From NCBI GenBank assembly GCA_029004515.1, contig JAQVYH010000019.1:1-32361 (forward strand): 32,361 nucleotides of DNA, written 5' to 3'. Shown here one piece after another: positions 16,181 to 24,472 of the stretch. The stretch is from Eubacteriales bacterium. Lineage in GTDB: Bacteria; Bacillota; Clostridia; Monoglobales; UMGS1388. Made by a program: the position numbers and the translations under genes. Every line of letters starts with the position of its first letter. Position 1 is the stretch's first letter. The notes beneath the pieces were generated by a model. The model saw only the letters and a list, made by a program, of their open reading frames with translations, had not been told where the DNA came from and made no database searches.

Positions 16181-16209
16181 ATTTTATGTAAAAAAACATT
16201 TCTTGTGAA
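16181..16209 (-). promoter_or_regulatory. Candidate promoter of the hypothetical gene
   Basis: Minus-strand TTCACA (16209-16204), 17 bp, TAAAAT (16186-16181). The predicted transcript begins right at the AAGGAGG ribosome site. Confidence 0.4.
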
Positions 16210-16214
16210 AAAAG

Positions 16215-16243
16215 TTGATTTTTTAGCCAAATTAGTGTAAAAT
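16215..16243 (+). promoter_or_regulatory. pgi promoter
   Basis: TTGATT (16215-16220), 17 bp, TAAAAT (16238-16243), followed by a leader of about 50 bases to the pgi ATG. Its -35 region lies within ten bases of the divergent candidate promoter. Confidence 0.55.
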
Positions 16244-16299
16244 AGGAAAGAATATATTTAAGATGGTGAAAATCAGTCATGAAAGGAAGTAAAAATACA

Positions 16300-17634
16300 A
16301 TGGAAAAAGTATCATTTTCATTTAAGAATGCCCTTGGTTTTATGAGCCAGGAGGAGGTAGAACTTCTTGCTCCAAGAATCAAAGTTGCACACGAGCAGCT
16401 TCATAATAAGACTTGTGCCGGTAATGATTTCTTGGGCTGGGTTAATCTCCCAAAGGACTATGATAAAGAAGAATTCGCAAGAATAAAAAAATCTGCTGAA
16501 AAGATTCGAAGTGACAGTGACGTATTGGTTGTTGTAGGTATCGGCGGCTCATATCTCGGCGCAAGAGCTGCAATAGAATTCCTTAAAGGACCTATGCATA
16601 ACCTGAATGATAAGCCAATGATTTTATTTGCCGGTAACAGTATCAGCTCTGGTTACATGGCTGATATTATGGAAATAATAAAGGACAAGAAGGTTTCTGT
16701 AAACGTTATTTCAAAGTCAGGAACAACAACAGAACCTGCAATCGCCTTTAGACTTCTTAAAAAGTTTATGGAAGAAAAGTATGGCAAGGCAGAAGCAGCA
16801 AAGAGAATTTATGCTACAACTGATAAGGCTAAAGGAGCACTTAAAAAGCTCGCTGACGAAGAAGGCTACGAAACATTTGTTGTACCTGACGATGTAGGCG
16901 GTAGATTTAGTGTTCTTACAGCTGTAGGTCTTCTTCCAATCGCTGCCGCAGGTGCTGACATCGATGCAATGATGAAGGGTGCACAGGATGCTTGCGATGA
17001 TTATAATAATGATGAGCTTATGTCAAACCCATGCTATCAGTATGCAGCAGTACGCAATTGCCTATACGCAAAGGGCAAGACAACTGAGATTATGGTTAAC
17101 TATGAACCTTCGCTTCACTATTTTGGTGAATGGTGGAAGCAGCTCTACGGAGAAAGTGAAGGTAAGGACCAGAAGGGTATCTTCCCAGCAGCAGTTGATT
17201 TCTCCGCTGACCTTCACTCGATGGGTCAGTATATTCAGGATGGTAGAAGATTTATCTTTGAAACAGTTCTTAATGTAAATAAGGTATCGAAGGATATTAC
17301 AATCGAAGCTGTAGGGGAAGATCTTGATGGTCTTAACTTCCTTGCGGGTAAGAATGTAAGCTTTGTAAATCAGATGGCAACAGCCGGTACAACTCTTGCT
17401 CATAATGACGGCGGTGTACCAATCAATGCTATTGATATCCCTGCGCTTGATGAACATAGCTTTGGTTACCTTGTATACTTCTTCGAAAAGGCTTGTGGCA
17501 TCAGCGGTGCCCTCCTCGGCGTAAATCCTTATAATCAGCCAGGCGTTGAAGCATACAAAAAGAACATGTTTGCCCTCCTTGGTAAGCCAGGATATGAGGA
17601 TATGCAGAAGGAGCTTAACGAAAGACTCAAATAA
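16300..17634 (+). CDS. pgi: Glucose-6-phosphate isomerase
   Basis: This cytoplasmic glycolytic enzyme interconverts glucose 6-phosphate and fructose 6-phosphate. It has 444 residues, the length of the shorter bacterial PGI type. Landmarks are [14 protein letters not shown], the phosphate-binding [29 protein letters not shown] (PGI signature 1), and LYGESEGK with its catalytic Glu. I chose the ATG at 16300, which follows AAAGGAAG by about 11 bases. An in-frame ATG at 16279 lies upstream of that ribosome site and would add seven non-family residues. It stands alone, with its own promoter. Confidence 0.97.
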   Translation: MEKVSFSFKNALGFMSQEEVELLAPRIKVAHEQLHNKTCAGNDFLGWVNLPKDYDKEEFARIKKSAEKIRSDSDVLVVVGIGGSYLGARAAIEFLKGPMHNLNDKPMILFAGNSISSGYMADIMEIIKDKKVSVNVISKSGTTTEPAIAFRLLKKFMEEKYGKAEAAKRIYATTDKAKGALKKLADEEGYETFVVPDDVGGRFSVLTAVGLLPIAAAGADIDAMMKGAQDACDDYNNDELMSNPCYQYAAVRNCLYAKGKTTEIMVNYEPSLHYFGEWWKQLYGESEGKDQKGIFPAAVDFSADLHSMGQYIQDGRRFIFETVLNVNKVSKDITIEAVGEDLDGLNFLAGKNVSFVNQMATAGTTLAHNDGGVPINAIDIPALDEHSFGYLVYFFEKACGISGALLGVNPYNQPGVEAYKKNMFALLGKPGYEDMQKELNERLK

Positions 17635-17667
17635 ATTGTTTAAATACAATAATTTTTGCAAAAGCAC

Positions 17668-17696
17668 TTGTATTTTTATATAAAATGTAGTAAAAT
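17668..17696 (+). promoter_or_regulatory. Candidate promoter of the P-loop gene-thrC unit
   Basis: TTGTAT (17668-17673), 17 bp, TAAAAT (17691-17696). The -35 box forms one arm of a weak AT-rich inverted repeat (AAATACAA 17642-17649 / TTGTATTT 17668-17675) that may end the pgi transcript. Confidence 0.45.
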
Positions 17697-17734
17697 TATC
17701 ATAGAACTACAATATTCTAGAGGAGGCTATAATT

Positions 17735-18142
17735 ATGATTAAGGTTATTGCAGGTCCAAAAGGTTTTGGAAAGACAAAAGCATTCATCGAAGACATTAAT
17801 CAAGCGGTAGCACAGGCGAAAGGTAACGTAGTCTGTATTGAAAAATCAAACAGGCTTATGTACGACCTTGACAAGAGTATTCGTCTTATAGATACACAGG
17901 AATTTGAACTTTCTAAAGCAGATGTGTTTGCAGGATTCCTTTATGGTATCATTTCTCAAGACTTCGATATAACTAATATCTTTATTGAAAGCCTTAATAA
18001 AATAATTCCTGATAAGAATGAATATGAAGCTGTTGTTGAAGCGGCTGAAAAGATTGGTGAAAAGTTCAATATTGACTTTACAATCACAGTTAGCGCAGTG
18101 TTGGATGATATTCCTGCTGGCGTTAAAAAGTACATCGACTAA
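17735..18142 (+). CDS. Small P-loop protein of unknown function
   Basis: This 135-residue cytoplasmic protein starts with a Walker A nucleotide-binding motif, GPKGFGKTK (residues 7-15). The rest alternates short strands and helices (VVCIEKSN, IRLIDTQEF, NIFIESLNKII). No convincing Walker B motif is visible, although DITNIFIE could be a degenerate one. It resembles the small ATP-binding proteins annotated as hypothetical in many clostridia; the function is not known. AGAGGAGG precedes the ATG, and thrC starts 21 bp after the stop, so the two are probably one operon. The length argues for a minimal P-loop domain and not a broken larger gene. Confidence 0.75.
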   Translation: MIKVIAGPKGFGKTKAFIEDINQAVAQAKGNVVCIEKSNRLMYDLDKSIRLIDTQEFELSKADVFAGFLYGIISQDFDITNIFIESLNKIIPDKNEYEAVVEAAEKIGEKFNIDFTITVSAVLDDIPAGVKKYID

Positions 18143-18163
18143 AATAAAGGAAGTAAAATTTAA

Positions 18164-19648
18164 ATGTTATATAACAGTACTCGTAATACTAATGTAAGAA
18201 TAAATGCTTCGGCTGCTATTAAGCAGGGACTTTCAGAAGAGGGAGGTCTCTTTCTTCCCGAGTCAATTCCTGCAGTTTCTCTTGAGCAGATAGAGGCGCT
18301 TTCAAAGCTTTCCTATCCGGAAAGAGCAAAATATGTACTCGGTCTTTATCTTACAGACTTTACCCAGGAAGAACTTGATGATGTGGTTTCAGTATATAAT
18401 AAGGAGCGTTTTGAAACTGATAGCGTTGCTCCTGTTTATAAGCTAAACCAAAGAACCTTTTTCCTTGAGCTGTGGCATGGTCCGACCTGTGCATTTAAGG
18501 ATATGGCTCTTCAGGTCCTCCCAAGACTTCTTACAAAGTCTGCAAAGAAAAATGATGATGGCAAGGAAATTGTGATACTAACAGCAACCTCAGGTGATAC
18601 AGGTAAGGCTGCACTTGAAGGCTTCAAAGATGTTGAAGGCACAAAAATTGCTGTGTTCTATCCTGTAAGCGGAGTTTCTAATATTCAAAAGCTCCAGATG
18701 GTTACTCAGCAGGGCGATAATGTTGGTGTTTGCGCAGTTGAGGGCAACTTCGACGATGCACAGACAGGAGTTAAGAAGATTTTTACCGATGCAGAATATA
18801 AAAAAGAGCTTTCTGATAAGGGCTATGTTTTCTCTTCGGCTAATTCAATTAACTGGGGCAGACTGGCACCACAGATTGTTTATTATTTCTCTGCATATTG
18901 CGATATGCTCGCAGGAGGGGAAATTCAGCTTGGCGAAAAGATCAACGTAGTTGTTCCAACAGGCAATTTTGGTAATATCCTCGCAGCATATTATGCTAAA
19001 AATATGGGTGTTCCAATAGGCAAGCTAATTTGTGCTTCTAATCAGAATAATGTACTTACAGACTTTATCAGTACAGGTGAATACAACCGTAACAGAGGCT
19101 TCTTTACAACAGCGTCACCTTCTATGGATATTCTAATATCAAGCAATCTTGAAAGACTCCTTTTCGAGCTTTCAGGCAAAAGCGCAGAGGTTACAGGCGA
19201 ATGGATGAAGCAGCTTACTGAGGCAGGCAAGTATACTGTACCTGATGAAATTAAAATTAAGCTGAATGATTTGTTCTGGGGTGGCTATTGTAGCGATCTT
19301 GATACAGCACTCACTATCGATGACACCTACAAAAAGTATGGTTATGTTATCGATCCACACACAGCTGTAGGTAAGAACGTTTATGATCAGTACCTTACTG
19401 AAACAGATGATGCAACCAAGACTATAATTGCATCAACTGCAAGTCCATACAAATTTTCAAAGTTTGTAAATGAATCTATCGGTATTAGTATTGCCGATAA
19501 GGATGAATTCCAGATTCTTGAGGATTTATGTGTGGCTTCAGGTATAAAAATTCCAAAGTCGCTTGCAGGACTTAAAAATGCAGAGATAAGATTTAATTCT
19601 GTGGCTTCTAAAGAAGCTCTTAAAGAGTATGTTGATTCTATTCTTTGA
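18164..19648 (+). CDS. thrC: Threonine synthase
   Basis: This PLP-dependent cytoplasmic enzyme converts O-phosphohomoserine to threonine. It has 494 residues, typical of the longer bacterial type. Visible features are the N-terminal SEEGGLFLPE block, the PLP-binding Lys112 in HGPTCAFKDMALQ, the phosphate-cradling ATSGDTGKAALEGF, and the PTGNFGNILAAYYAKNMG loop. AAAGGAAGT precedes the ATG. It follows the small P-loop gene by 21 bp and ends at a clear terminator. No other threonine genes are in the window. Confidence 0.97.
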   Translation: MLYNSTRNTNVRINASAAIKQGLSEEGGLFLPESIPAVSLEQIEALSKLSYPERAKYVLGLYLTDFTQEELDDVVSVYNKERFETDSVAPVYKLNQRTFFLELWHGPTCAFKDMALQVLPRLLTKSAKKNDDGKEIVILTATSGDTGKAALEGFKDVEGTKIAVFYPVSGVSNIQKLQMVTQQGDNVGVCAVEGNFDDAQTGVKKIFTDAEYKKELSDKGYVFSSANSINWGRLAPQIVYYFSAYCDMLAGGEIQLGEKINVVVPTGNFGNILAAYYAKNMGVPIGKLICASNQNNVLTDFISTGEYNRNRGFFTTASPSMDILISSNLERLLFELSGKSAEVTGEWMKQLTEAGKYTVPDEIKIKLNDLFWGGYCSDLDTALTIDDTYKKYGYVIDPHTAVGKNVYDQYLTETDDATKTIIASTASPYKFSKFVNESIGISIADKDEFQILEDLCVASGIKIPKSLAGLKNAEIRFNSVASKEALKEYVDSIL

Positions 19649-19674
19649 TCTTCATAGACGAAACTAAACAATTG

Positions 19675-19702
19675 AGGGGCGAATATTATTCGCCCCTTGT
19701 TT
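19675..19702 (+). terminator. thrC terminator
   Basis: A 10-bp GC-rich stem (AGGGGCGAAT at 19675-19684 with its complement at 19688-19697) has a 3-base loop and is followed by TGTTTT. Confidence 0.85.
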
Positions 19703-19732
19703 TGCGAATAATATATAATGGAGAGCGAAAGT

Positions 19733-20404
19733 ATGGCATTGTTTGCTATTGCGGATCTTCATCTTTCTTTTTCTACTGATAAGCCAATGAATATTTTTGG
19801 TAATAAGTGGGAGAATTATGAGGAGAGATTGAAGGAAAATTGGAACAATTACATATCTGTTGATGATACAGTTGTTATATGTGGAGATATCTCATGGGCA
19901 ACCTATATTGAGGATGCCGTTTGTGATTTTGAATTTATTCACAAGCTTAATGGTCATAAGATTATCCTCAAGGGAAACCACGATTATTGGTGGACTACAA
20001 TGTCAAAGATGAATGCGTTTCTCTCACAAAATAATTTTTCCACAATCAGCGTTTTGCATAATAACTCCTTTGAGGTAGATGGGATTTCCCTTTGCGGAAC
20101 AAGAGGCTGGATGCCTTATGAGTTGTGTAAAAAAGCTGATGACAAAAAGGTTTACGAAAGAGAATTACAAAGGCTTGAACTCTCTCTTAAAGAGGCAAAA
20201 TGTGAAAACATCGTTGCTTGCCTTCACTATCCACCTGATGATAGATTTCTCGACCTTATGAAGAAATATAGTGTGGGAAGATGCCTTTTTGGACATCTCC
20301 ACGCAAAGTCGCAGGAGAATGCTCCTCAGGGTGTTTTTGATGGAATTGAATGTAGATTAGTCTCAGGTGATTATCTTGACTTTTTGCCAATTAAGATAGA
20401 TTAA
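19733..20404 (+). CDS. Calcineurin-like metallophosphoesterase
   Basis: This cytoplasmic dinuclear-metal phosphoesterase has about 223 residues. All five family motifs are present in order: DLHL (Asp8, His10), GDISW, GNHDYWW, HYPP and GHLH. The substrate cannot be assigned; family members hydrolyse phosphomonoesters, cyclic nucleotides or nucleic acids. I chose ATG 19733 because GGAGAG lies about seven bases before it. The ATG at 19718 immediately precedes that ribosome site and adds only MESES. It starts 35 bp after the thrC terminator and ends in its own terminator. Confidence 0.85.
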   Translation: MALFAIADLHLSFSTDKPMNIFGNKWENYEERLKENWNNYISVDDTVVICGDISWATYIEDAVCDFEFIHKLNGHKIILKGNHDYWWTTMSKMNAFLSQNNFSTISVLHNNSFEVDGISLCGTRGWMPYELCKKADDKKVYERELQRLELSLKEAKCENIVACLHYPPDDRFLDLMKKYSVGRCLFGHLHAKSQENAPQGVFDGIECRLVSGDYLDFLPIKID

Positions 20405-20419
20405 TATAAGAAAGAAACT

Positions 20420-20465
20420 CATAGTTTTATCGCCGATTTTTTCTAATTTTCGGCGTTTTACTATG
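20420..20465 (+). terminator. Terminator after the metallophosphoesterase gene
   Basis: A CGCCGA/TCGGCG stem (20431-20436 with 20450-20455) is followed by TTTTA. It is extended outward by CATAGT/ACTATG arms (20420-20425 with 20460-20465). Confidence 0.65.
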
Positions 20466-20527
20466 GTTTTTGAAATAATTGTCTAATAAGCGGTAGCATT
20501 ATCTATTAAATATGTGAAAAATTGATG

Positions 20528-20556
20528 TGGACATTTTTCCAAAAGAATAATATAAT
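20528..20556 (+). promoter_or_regulatory. tig promoter
   Basis: TGGACA (20528-20533), 17 bp, TATAAT (20551-20556), about 40 bp upstream of the tig ATG. No CIRCE or CtsR-type operator was seen near it. Confidence 0.65.
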
Positions 20557-20596
20557 TCAAATGCTGAAGGTATAATTGAAAGGAGAAACACAAGAA

Positions 20597-22006
20597 ATGA
20601 AAACAAATTTTACAAAAGCAGAAAATAATTTAGCAGAATTTATCATTAATTTTACAGAAGAAGAATTTAAGGATGCCATTGCAAAGGCATATAAGCAGAA
20701 TTCATCACAGTTTAATATTCCTGGCTTCAGAAAGGGCAAAGTTCCTCAGAAGATGATTGAACAGTACTATGGCGTAGAAGTTTTCTATGAGGATGCTGTT
20801 AATCTCCTTCTTCCTGATGCATATGATAAAGCAGTAGAAGAATTTAACCTCGATGCTGTTGGTCGTCCATCAGTTGACGTAACAGAAATTGGTGATGGCA
20901 AGGGCGTTACTGTTGAATTTAAGGTAGCAATTAAGCCTGTCCCAGAGGTTAAGAATTATAAAGGGATAGAAATCGAAATAGTTGAACATACTGTAACAGA
21001 TAGTGATGTTGATAGTGAAATCGAAAAACTTCGTGACAGAAACGCACGAATTATCGATGTTGAAGACAGAGCTGCTGCAAATGGTGATACAGTTACAATC
21101 GACTTTGAAGGCTTTGTTGATGGTGTTGCTTTCCCAGGCGGTAAGGGCGAAGGATTCAAACTTGAACTTGGTTCAGGTCAGTTTATCCCAGGTTTTGAAC
21201 CACAGGTTGAGGGCATGAAAATTGATGAAGAAAAGACAATTGATGTTGCATTCCCTTCAGACTATCACGCAGAAGAACTTGCTGGCAAGGCTGCACAGTT
21301 TAATGTTAAGCTCCACGCAATTTCAGCAAAAGAACTTCCTGTTCTTGACGATGAATTTGCAAAGGACGTATCAGAATTTGATACACTTGCAGAGCTTAGG
21401 GCTGATGCAAAGGCAAAGCTTGAAGAAAGCGCACAGCAGGCTGCAAAGTCACAGAACGAAAATGCAGTTATCGAAAAGCTAGTAGAAGCTAACGATTTCG
21501 ATATTCCTGAAGAAATGATTGAATCGCAGCTTGAAAACATGGCTAATGATTATAATATGCGTCTTGGACAGCAGGGTCTTACACTCGAAAAGTATCTTGA
21601 AATAACAGGAACAACAATAGAAGATTTCAACGAGCAGAACAAGCCAATGGCTATTAGCCGTGTTAAGGCTAACATCCTCCTCGAAGCTGTTACAAAGGCT
21701 GAAAACATCGAAGCTACAGACGCTGATGTTGAAGCAGAATATGTAAAGATGGCTGAAATGTACGGTATGGATGCTGAAAAGATTCAGTCATACTTCCCAG
21801 CTGAAATGCTTAAGAAGGACCTTGCAATCCAGAAGACAATTGAATTCCTTCTTGATAACGCAAAGGTTAAGAAGGCTGAAGCAAAGAACACAGCAGCAAA
21901 GAAGCCAGCAGCAAAAAAGGCTGATGATGATAAGAAAGCAGAAAAGAAACCGGCTGTAAAGAAAACTACAACAAAAAAAGCTCCTGCTAAAAAGGATGCA
22001 CAGTAA
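20597..22006 (+). CDS. tig: Trigger factor, with Lys/Ala-rich C-terminal tail
   Basis: This ribosome-bound chaperone and peptidyl-prolyl isomerase acts on nascent chains, 469 residues. The N-terminal ribosome-binding domain has the signature FRKGK (within IPGFRKGKVPQ). An FKBP-type PPIase domain follows (NGDTVTIDFEGFVDG to about residue 240), then the helical chaperone domain to about 425. The last 45 or so residues are almost only Lys, Ala and Asp/Glu/Thr/Pro (AAKKPAAKKADDDKK and similar), a histone-H1-like disordered tail not part of the core fold. I chose ATG 20597, which follows AAAGGAG; the upstream TTG at 20576 precedes that ribosome site. clpP and clpX follow. Confidence 0.97.
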   Translation: MKTNFTKAENNLAEFIINFTEEEFKDAIAKAYKQNSSQFNIPGFRKGKVPQKMIEQYYGVEVFYEDAVNLLLPDAYDKAVEEFNLDAVGRPSVDVTEIGDGKGVTVEFKVAIKPVPEVKNYKGIEIEIVEHTVTDSDVDSEIEKLRDRNARIIDVEDRAAANGDTVTIDFEGFVDGVAFPGGKGEGFKLELGSGQFIPGFEPQVEGMKIDEEKTIDVAFPSDYHAEELAGKAAQFNVKLHAISAKELPVLDDEFAKDVSEFDTLAELRADAKAKLEESAQQAAKSQNENAVIEKLVEANDFDIPEEMIESQLENMANDYNMRLGQQGLTLEKYLEITGTTIEDFNEQNKPMAISRVKANILLEAVTKAENIEATDADVEAEYVKMAEMYGMDAEKIQSYFPAEMLKKDLAIQKTIEFLLDNAKVKKAEAKNTAAKKPAAKKADDDKKAEKKPAVKKTTTKKAPAKKDAQ

Positions 22007-22035
22007 TACTGTAGAATAAATAATTAAGCTTTACA

Positions 22036-22070
22036 TACGGGGCGTGCCGAATATATCGGTTTGCCCTGTA
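22036..22070. other. Hairpin between tig and clpP
   Basis: A two-part stem: TACGGGGC (22036-22043) pairs with GCCCTGTA (22063-22070) with one wobble, and CCGA pairs with TCGG in the inner part around an ATATA loop. No T-run follows, so it is a possible mRNA processing or attenuation structure, not an obvious terminator. Confidence 0.5.
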
Positions 22071-22107
22071 ACTATATTAGCAAAAGCATTGAAAGGGGTT
22101 ATGAAAT

Positions 22108-22692
22108 ATGAGTTTAGTACCTATGGTTGTGGAACAGACAAGTCGTGGTGAAAGATCATACGACATTTATTCAAGATTACTTAAAGATCGCATCATCTTT
22201 CTAAGTGAAGATGTAAATGATGTTACAGCTAGTCTTGTTGTAGCACAAATGCTTTTCCTCGAAGGAGAAGATCCTGATAAAGATATTAATTTTTACATTA
22301 ACAGTCCAGGCGGATCAATAACAGCCGGTATGGCAATCTATGATACAATGCAGTATATCAAGTGCGATGTATCAACAATCTGCGTGGGTATGGCTGCTAG
22401 CATGGGCGCATTCCTTCTTGCTGCAGGTGCAAAAGGCAAGAGATTTGCACTCCCTAACAGTGAAGTTATGATTCATCAGCCTCTTGGCGGTATGCAGGGT
22501 CAGGCTACTGATATTAAGATTCATGCTGATAGAATTATTCAAATGAAAGAAAACCTTAACAGAATCCTAGCTGAAAGAACAGGCCAGTCATATGAAAGAA
22601 TTTGCAAGGATACAGAGAGAGATAATTTTCTAACAGCGCAGCAGGCTATGAAATATGGTCTTGTTGATAAGGTTATCGAAAAGAAAAAGTAA
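22108..22692 (+). CDS. clpP: ATP-dependent Clp protease proteolytic subunit
   Basis: This serine protease forms the double-heptamer chamber that degrades proteins fed by ClpX or other Clp ATPases. It has 194 residues, the normal length. The catalytic triad is Ser98 in [11 protein letters not shown], His123 in MIHQPLGG and Asp172 in TERDNF. The [21 protein letters not shown]-terminus is typical. GAAAGGGG precedes the ATG. clpX starts 26 bp after the stop, and tig lies upstream, the common Firmicutes arrangement. Confidence 0.98.
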   Translation: MSLVPMVVEQTSRGERSYDIYSRLLKDRIIFLSEDVNDVTASLVVAQMLFLEGEDPDKDINFYINSPGGSITAGMAIYDTMQYIKCDVSTICVGMAASMGAFLLAAGAKGKRFALPNSEVMIHQPLGGMQGQATDIKIHADRIIQMKENLNRILAERTGQSYERICKDTERDNFLTAQQAMKYGLVDKVIEKKK

Positions 22693-22718
22693 TCTAATTT
22701 TTTCTATGGAGGAAAAAT

Positions 22719-24014
22719 ATGGCAAAACATGATGAAGCACAAGAAATGCATTGCTCCTTCTGTGGAAAACCACAGGAACAGGTTGACCGCCTTATAGCAG
22801 GACCGGGAGTTTATATTTGTAATAAGTGCGTTGAGTTGTGTCACGAAATAATGCTCGAAACCTTTGAAGAGGAAAAAGAAGCTATAATAAGTGAGGACCT
22901 CCCAAGGCCAGTTGAAATTAAAGAAATCCTCGACAGCTATGTTATAGGTCAGGATGAGGCCAAAAAGGCACTTGCTGTTGCAGTTTATAATCACTATAAG
23001 AGAATTAACACAAAGCTTGATACAGGTGATGTAGAGATTCAAAAGAGCAATATTCTGATGGTTGGTCCTACAGGTTCAGGTAAGACATATCTTGCCCAGA
23101 CCCTTGCCAGACTTCTCAATGTGCCTTTTGCTATTGCCGATGCAACATCTCTTACAGAAGCTGGTTATGTAGGCGAGGATGTAGAAAATATCCTACTTAA
23201 GCTTATACAGGCCGCTGATGGTGATGTTGAAAGAGCCGAAAGAGGCATTATCTACATTGATGAAATTGATAAGATTACAAGAAAGTCAGAAAACCCATCT
23301 ATTACTCGTGATGTAAGCGGTGAGGGCGTTCAGCAGGCTCTTCTTAAAATTCTTGAAGGTACAGTTGCATCTGTTCCACCACAGGGGGGCAGAAAGCATC
23401 CGCATCAGGAATTTATCCAGATTGATACAACTAATATTCTCTTCATCTGCGGTGGTGCTTTCGATGGCATAGATAAGATAATTGAAGCTCGTGTTGGTGA
23501 AAAGACTCTTGGATTTGGCGCAAAGATAACAACAAAGCAGGAGAAAAATCTTGGAGACATTCTTGCGAAAGTTACTCCAATGGATCTTCTTAAATATGGT
23601 CTGATTCCGGAATTTGTTGGCAGACTTCCTGTTCTTGTGTCTCTTGAACTCCTTACAAAAGAGGCTCTTGTTGATATATTAACAAAGCCAAAGAACTCTC
23701 TTGTAAAGCAGTTTAAAAAACTGTTTGAAATGGATGAGGTCTTCCTTACCTTTGAGGACGGAGCTCTTAATGCAATTGCAAACTCTGCTTTTGACAGAAA
23801 CACTGGAGCGCGAGGCCTTCGAGCTATCATGGAAACGGCAATGAGGGATATTATGTATGAGATTCCATCTAACCCTGCTATTGACAAAGTAGTGGTAACG
23901 GAGAAATGTATTACAGAGGGCGCAAAGCCTACTGCGTATTCCTCAAATAAGGTTATCCCTGTTACAAAAAAAGCATCAGTTCCAAAAAAGGATGAAACAG
24001 AAGAAACCGCATAA
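22719..24014 (+). CDS. clpX: ATP-dependent Clp protease ATP-binding subunit ClpX
   Basis: This AAA+ unfoldase feeds substrates to ClpP, 431 residues. An N-terminal zinc-binding domain has Cys12, Cys15, Cys34 and Cys37. Walker A is GPTGSGKT (116-123) and Walker B is IIYIDEIDK. The ClpP-docking loop appears as TLGFGAK, equivalent to the IGF loop. The C-terminal sensor domain contains [13 protein letters not shown]. The last 25 residues are a Lys/Glu-rich tail. GGAGG lies before the ATG. The gene ends at a strong terminator, closing the tig-clpP-clpX unit. Confidence 0.98.
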   Translation: MAKHDEAQEMHCSFCGKPQEQVDRLIAGPGVYICNKCVELCHEIMLETFEEEKEAIISEDLPRPVEIKEILDSYVIGQDEAKKALAVAVYNHYKRINTKLDTGDVEIQKSNILMVGPTGSGKTYLAQTLARLLNVPFAIADATSLTEAGYVGEDVENILLKLIQAADGDVERAERGIIYIDEIDKITRKSENPSITRDVSGEGVQQALLKILEGTVASVPPQGGRKHPHQEFIQIDTTNILFICGGAFDGIDKIIEARVGEKTLGFGAKITTKQEKNLGDILAKVTPMDLLKYGLIPEFVGRLPVLVSLELLTKEALVDILTKPKNSLVKQFKKLFEMDEVFLTFEDGALNAIANSAFDRNTGARGLRAIMETAMRDIMYEIPSNPAIDKVVVTEKCITEGAKPTAYSSNKVIPVTKKASVPKKDETEETA

Positions 24015-24046
24015 AAAAATCAAACCTAATAAAATATACAAAAAAG

Positions 24047-24084
24047 AAATCTGCAATGGTATAATTGCAGATTTTCTTTTTTTT
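24047..24084 (+). terminator. clpX operon terminator
   Basis: An 11-bp perfect stem (AAATCTGCAAT at 24047-24057 with its complement at 24064-24074) has a 6-base loop and is followed by TCTTTTTTTT. Confidence 0.88.
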
Positions 24085-24119
24085 CTTATGTATTCTTTTT
24101 TTCTTATGTATTCTTTTTT
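24078..24119 (+). repeat. 18-bp tandem duplication after clpX
   Basis: CTTATGTATTC plus a T-run occurs twice with an 18-bp period (24085-24102 and 24103-24119), immediately after the terminator T-tract. It looks like slippage duplication. The rest of the 458-bp gap up to 24472 is AT-rich with no gene. It holds a 10-bp palindrome TTGTCGACAA (24327-24336) and the promoter of the next gene. Confidence 0.7.
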
Positions 24120-24410
24120 GTTCTTATTGTATAAACTTGCTCGGGTGTTTTTATGCAAAATGCCAATGAATATAGAAATTATTGTCGATATAGCTAAATA
24201 GGAAACTCAAAAATTGTGATATTATAACAAACTTTTATTAACTGGCAAGATTATAGTCGGTATTTTATAAAAAAGAACATATATTATATGCAAATTATGA
24301 TGTAATAATTAGAATAATGTCAAAAGTTGTCGACAAATCATTAATTTTTTGGTATATAGTGTGGTAATGTTGCACAAATTCCTTTAAAAGTACTATTTAT
24401 TTGTTAAATA

Positions 24411-24439
24411 TTGACAGTTATATTTTATAAGTATACAAT
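24411..24439 (+). promoter_or_regulatory. Promoter of the first GH5 gene
   Basis: TTGACA (24411-24416), 17 bp, TACAAT (24434-24439). The start should be near 24446, with an AGGAGGG ribosome site and ATG at 24473. A TTGTCGACAA palindrome about 75 bp upstream of the -35 box is a possible operator. Confidence 0.75.
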
Positions 24440-24472
24440 TAATTTGTAATATATTTTAGGAGGGATGAAAAA

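Noticed and set aside
16165..16230. Longer start (16230 or 16182) for the hypothetical gene
   Set aside because: These lie upstream of the only good ribosome site and of, or at, the predicted transcription start.
20576..20597. TTG start for trigger factor
   Set aside because: The AAAGGAG ribosome site lies after the TTG and before the ATG at 20597, and the family N-terminus fits the ATG.
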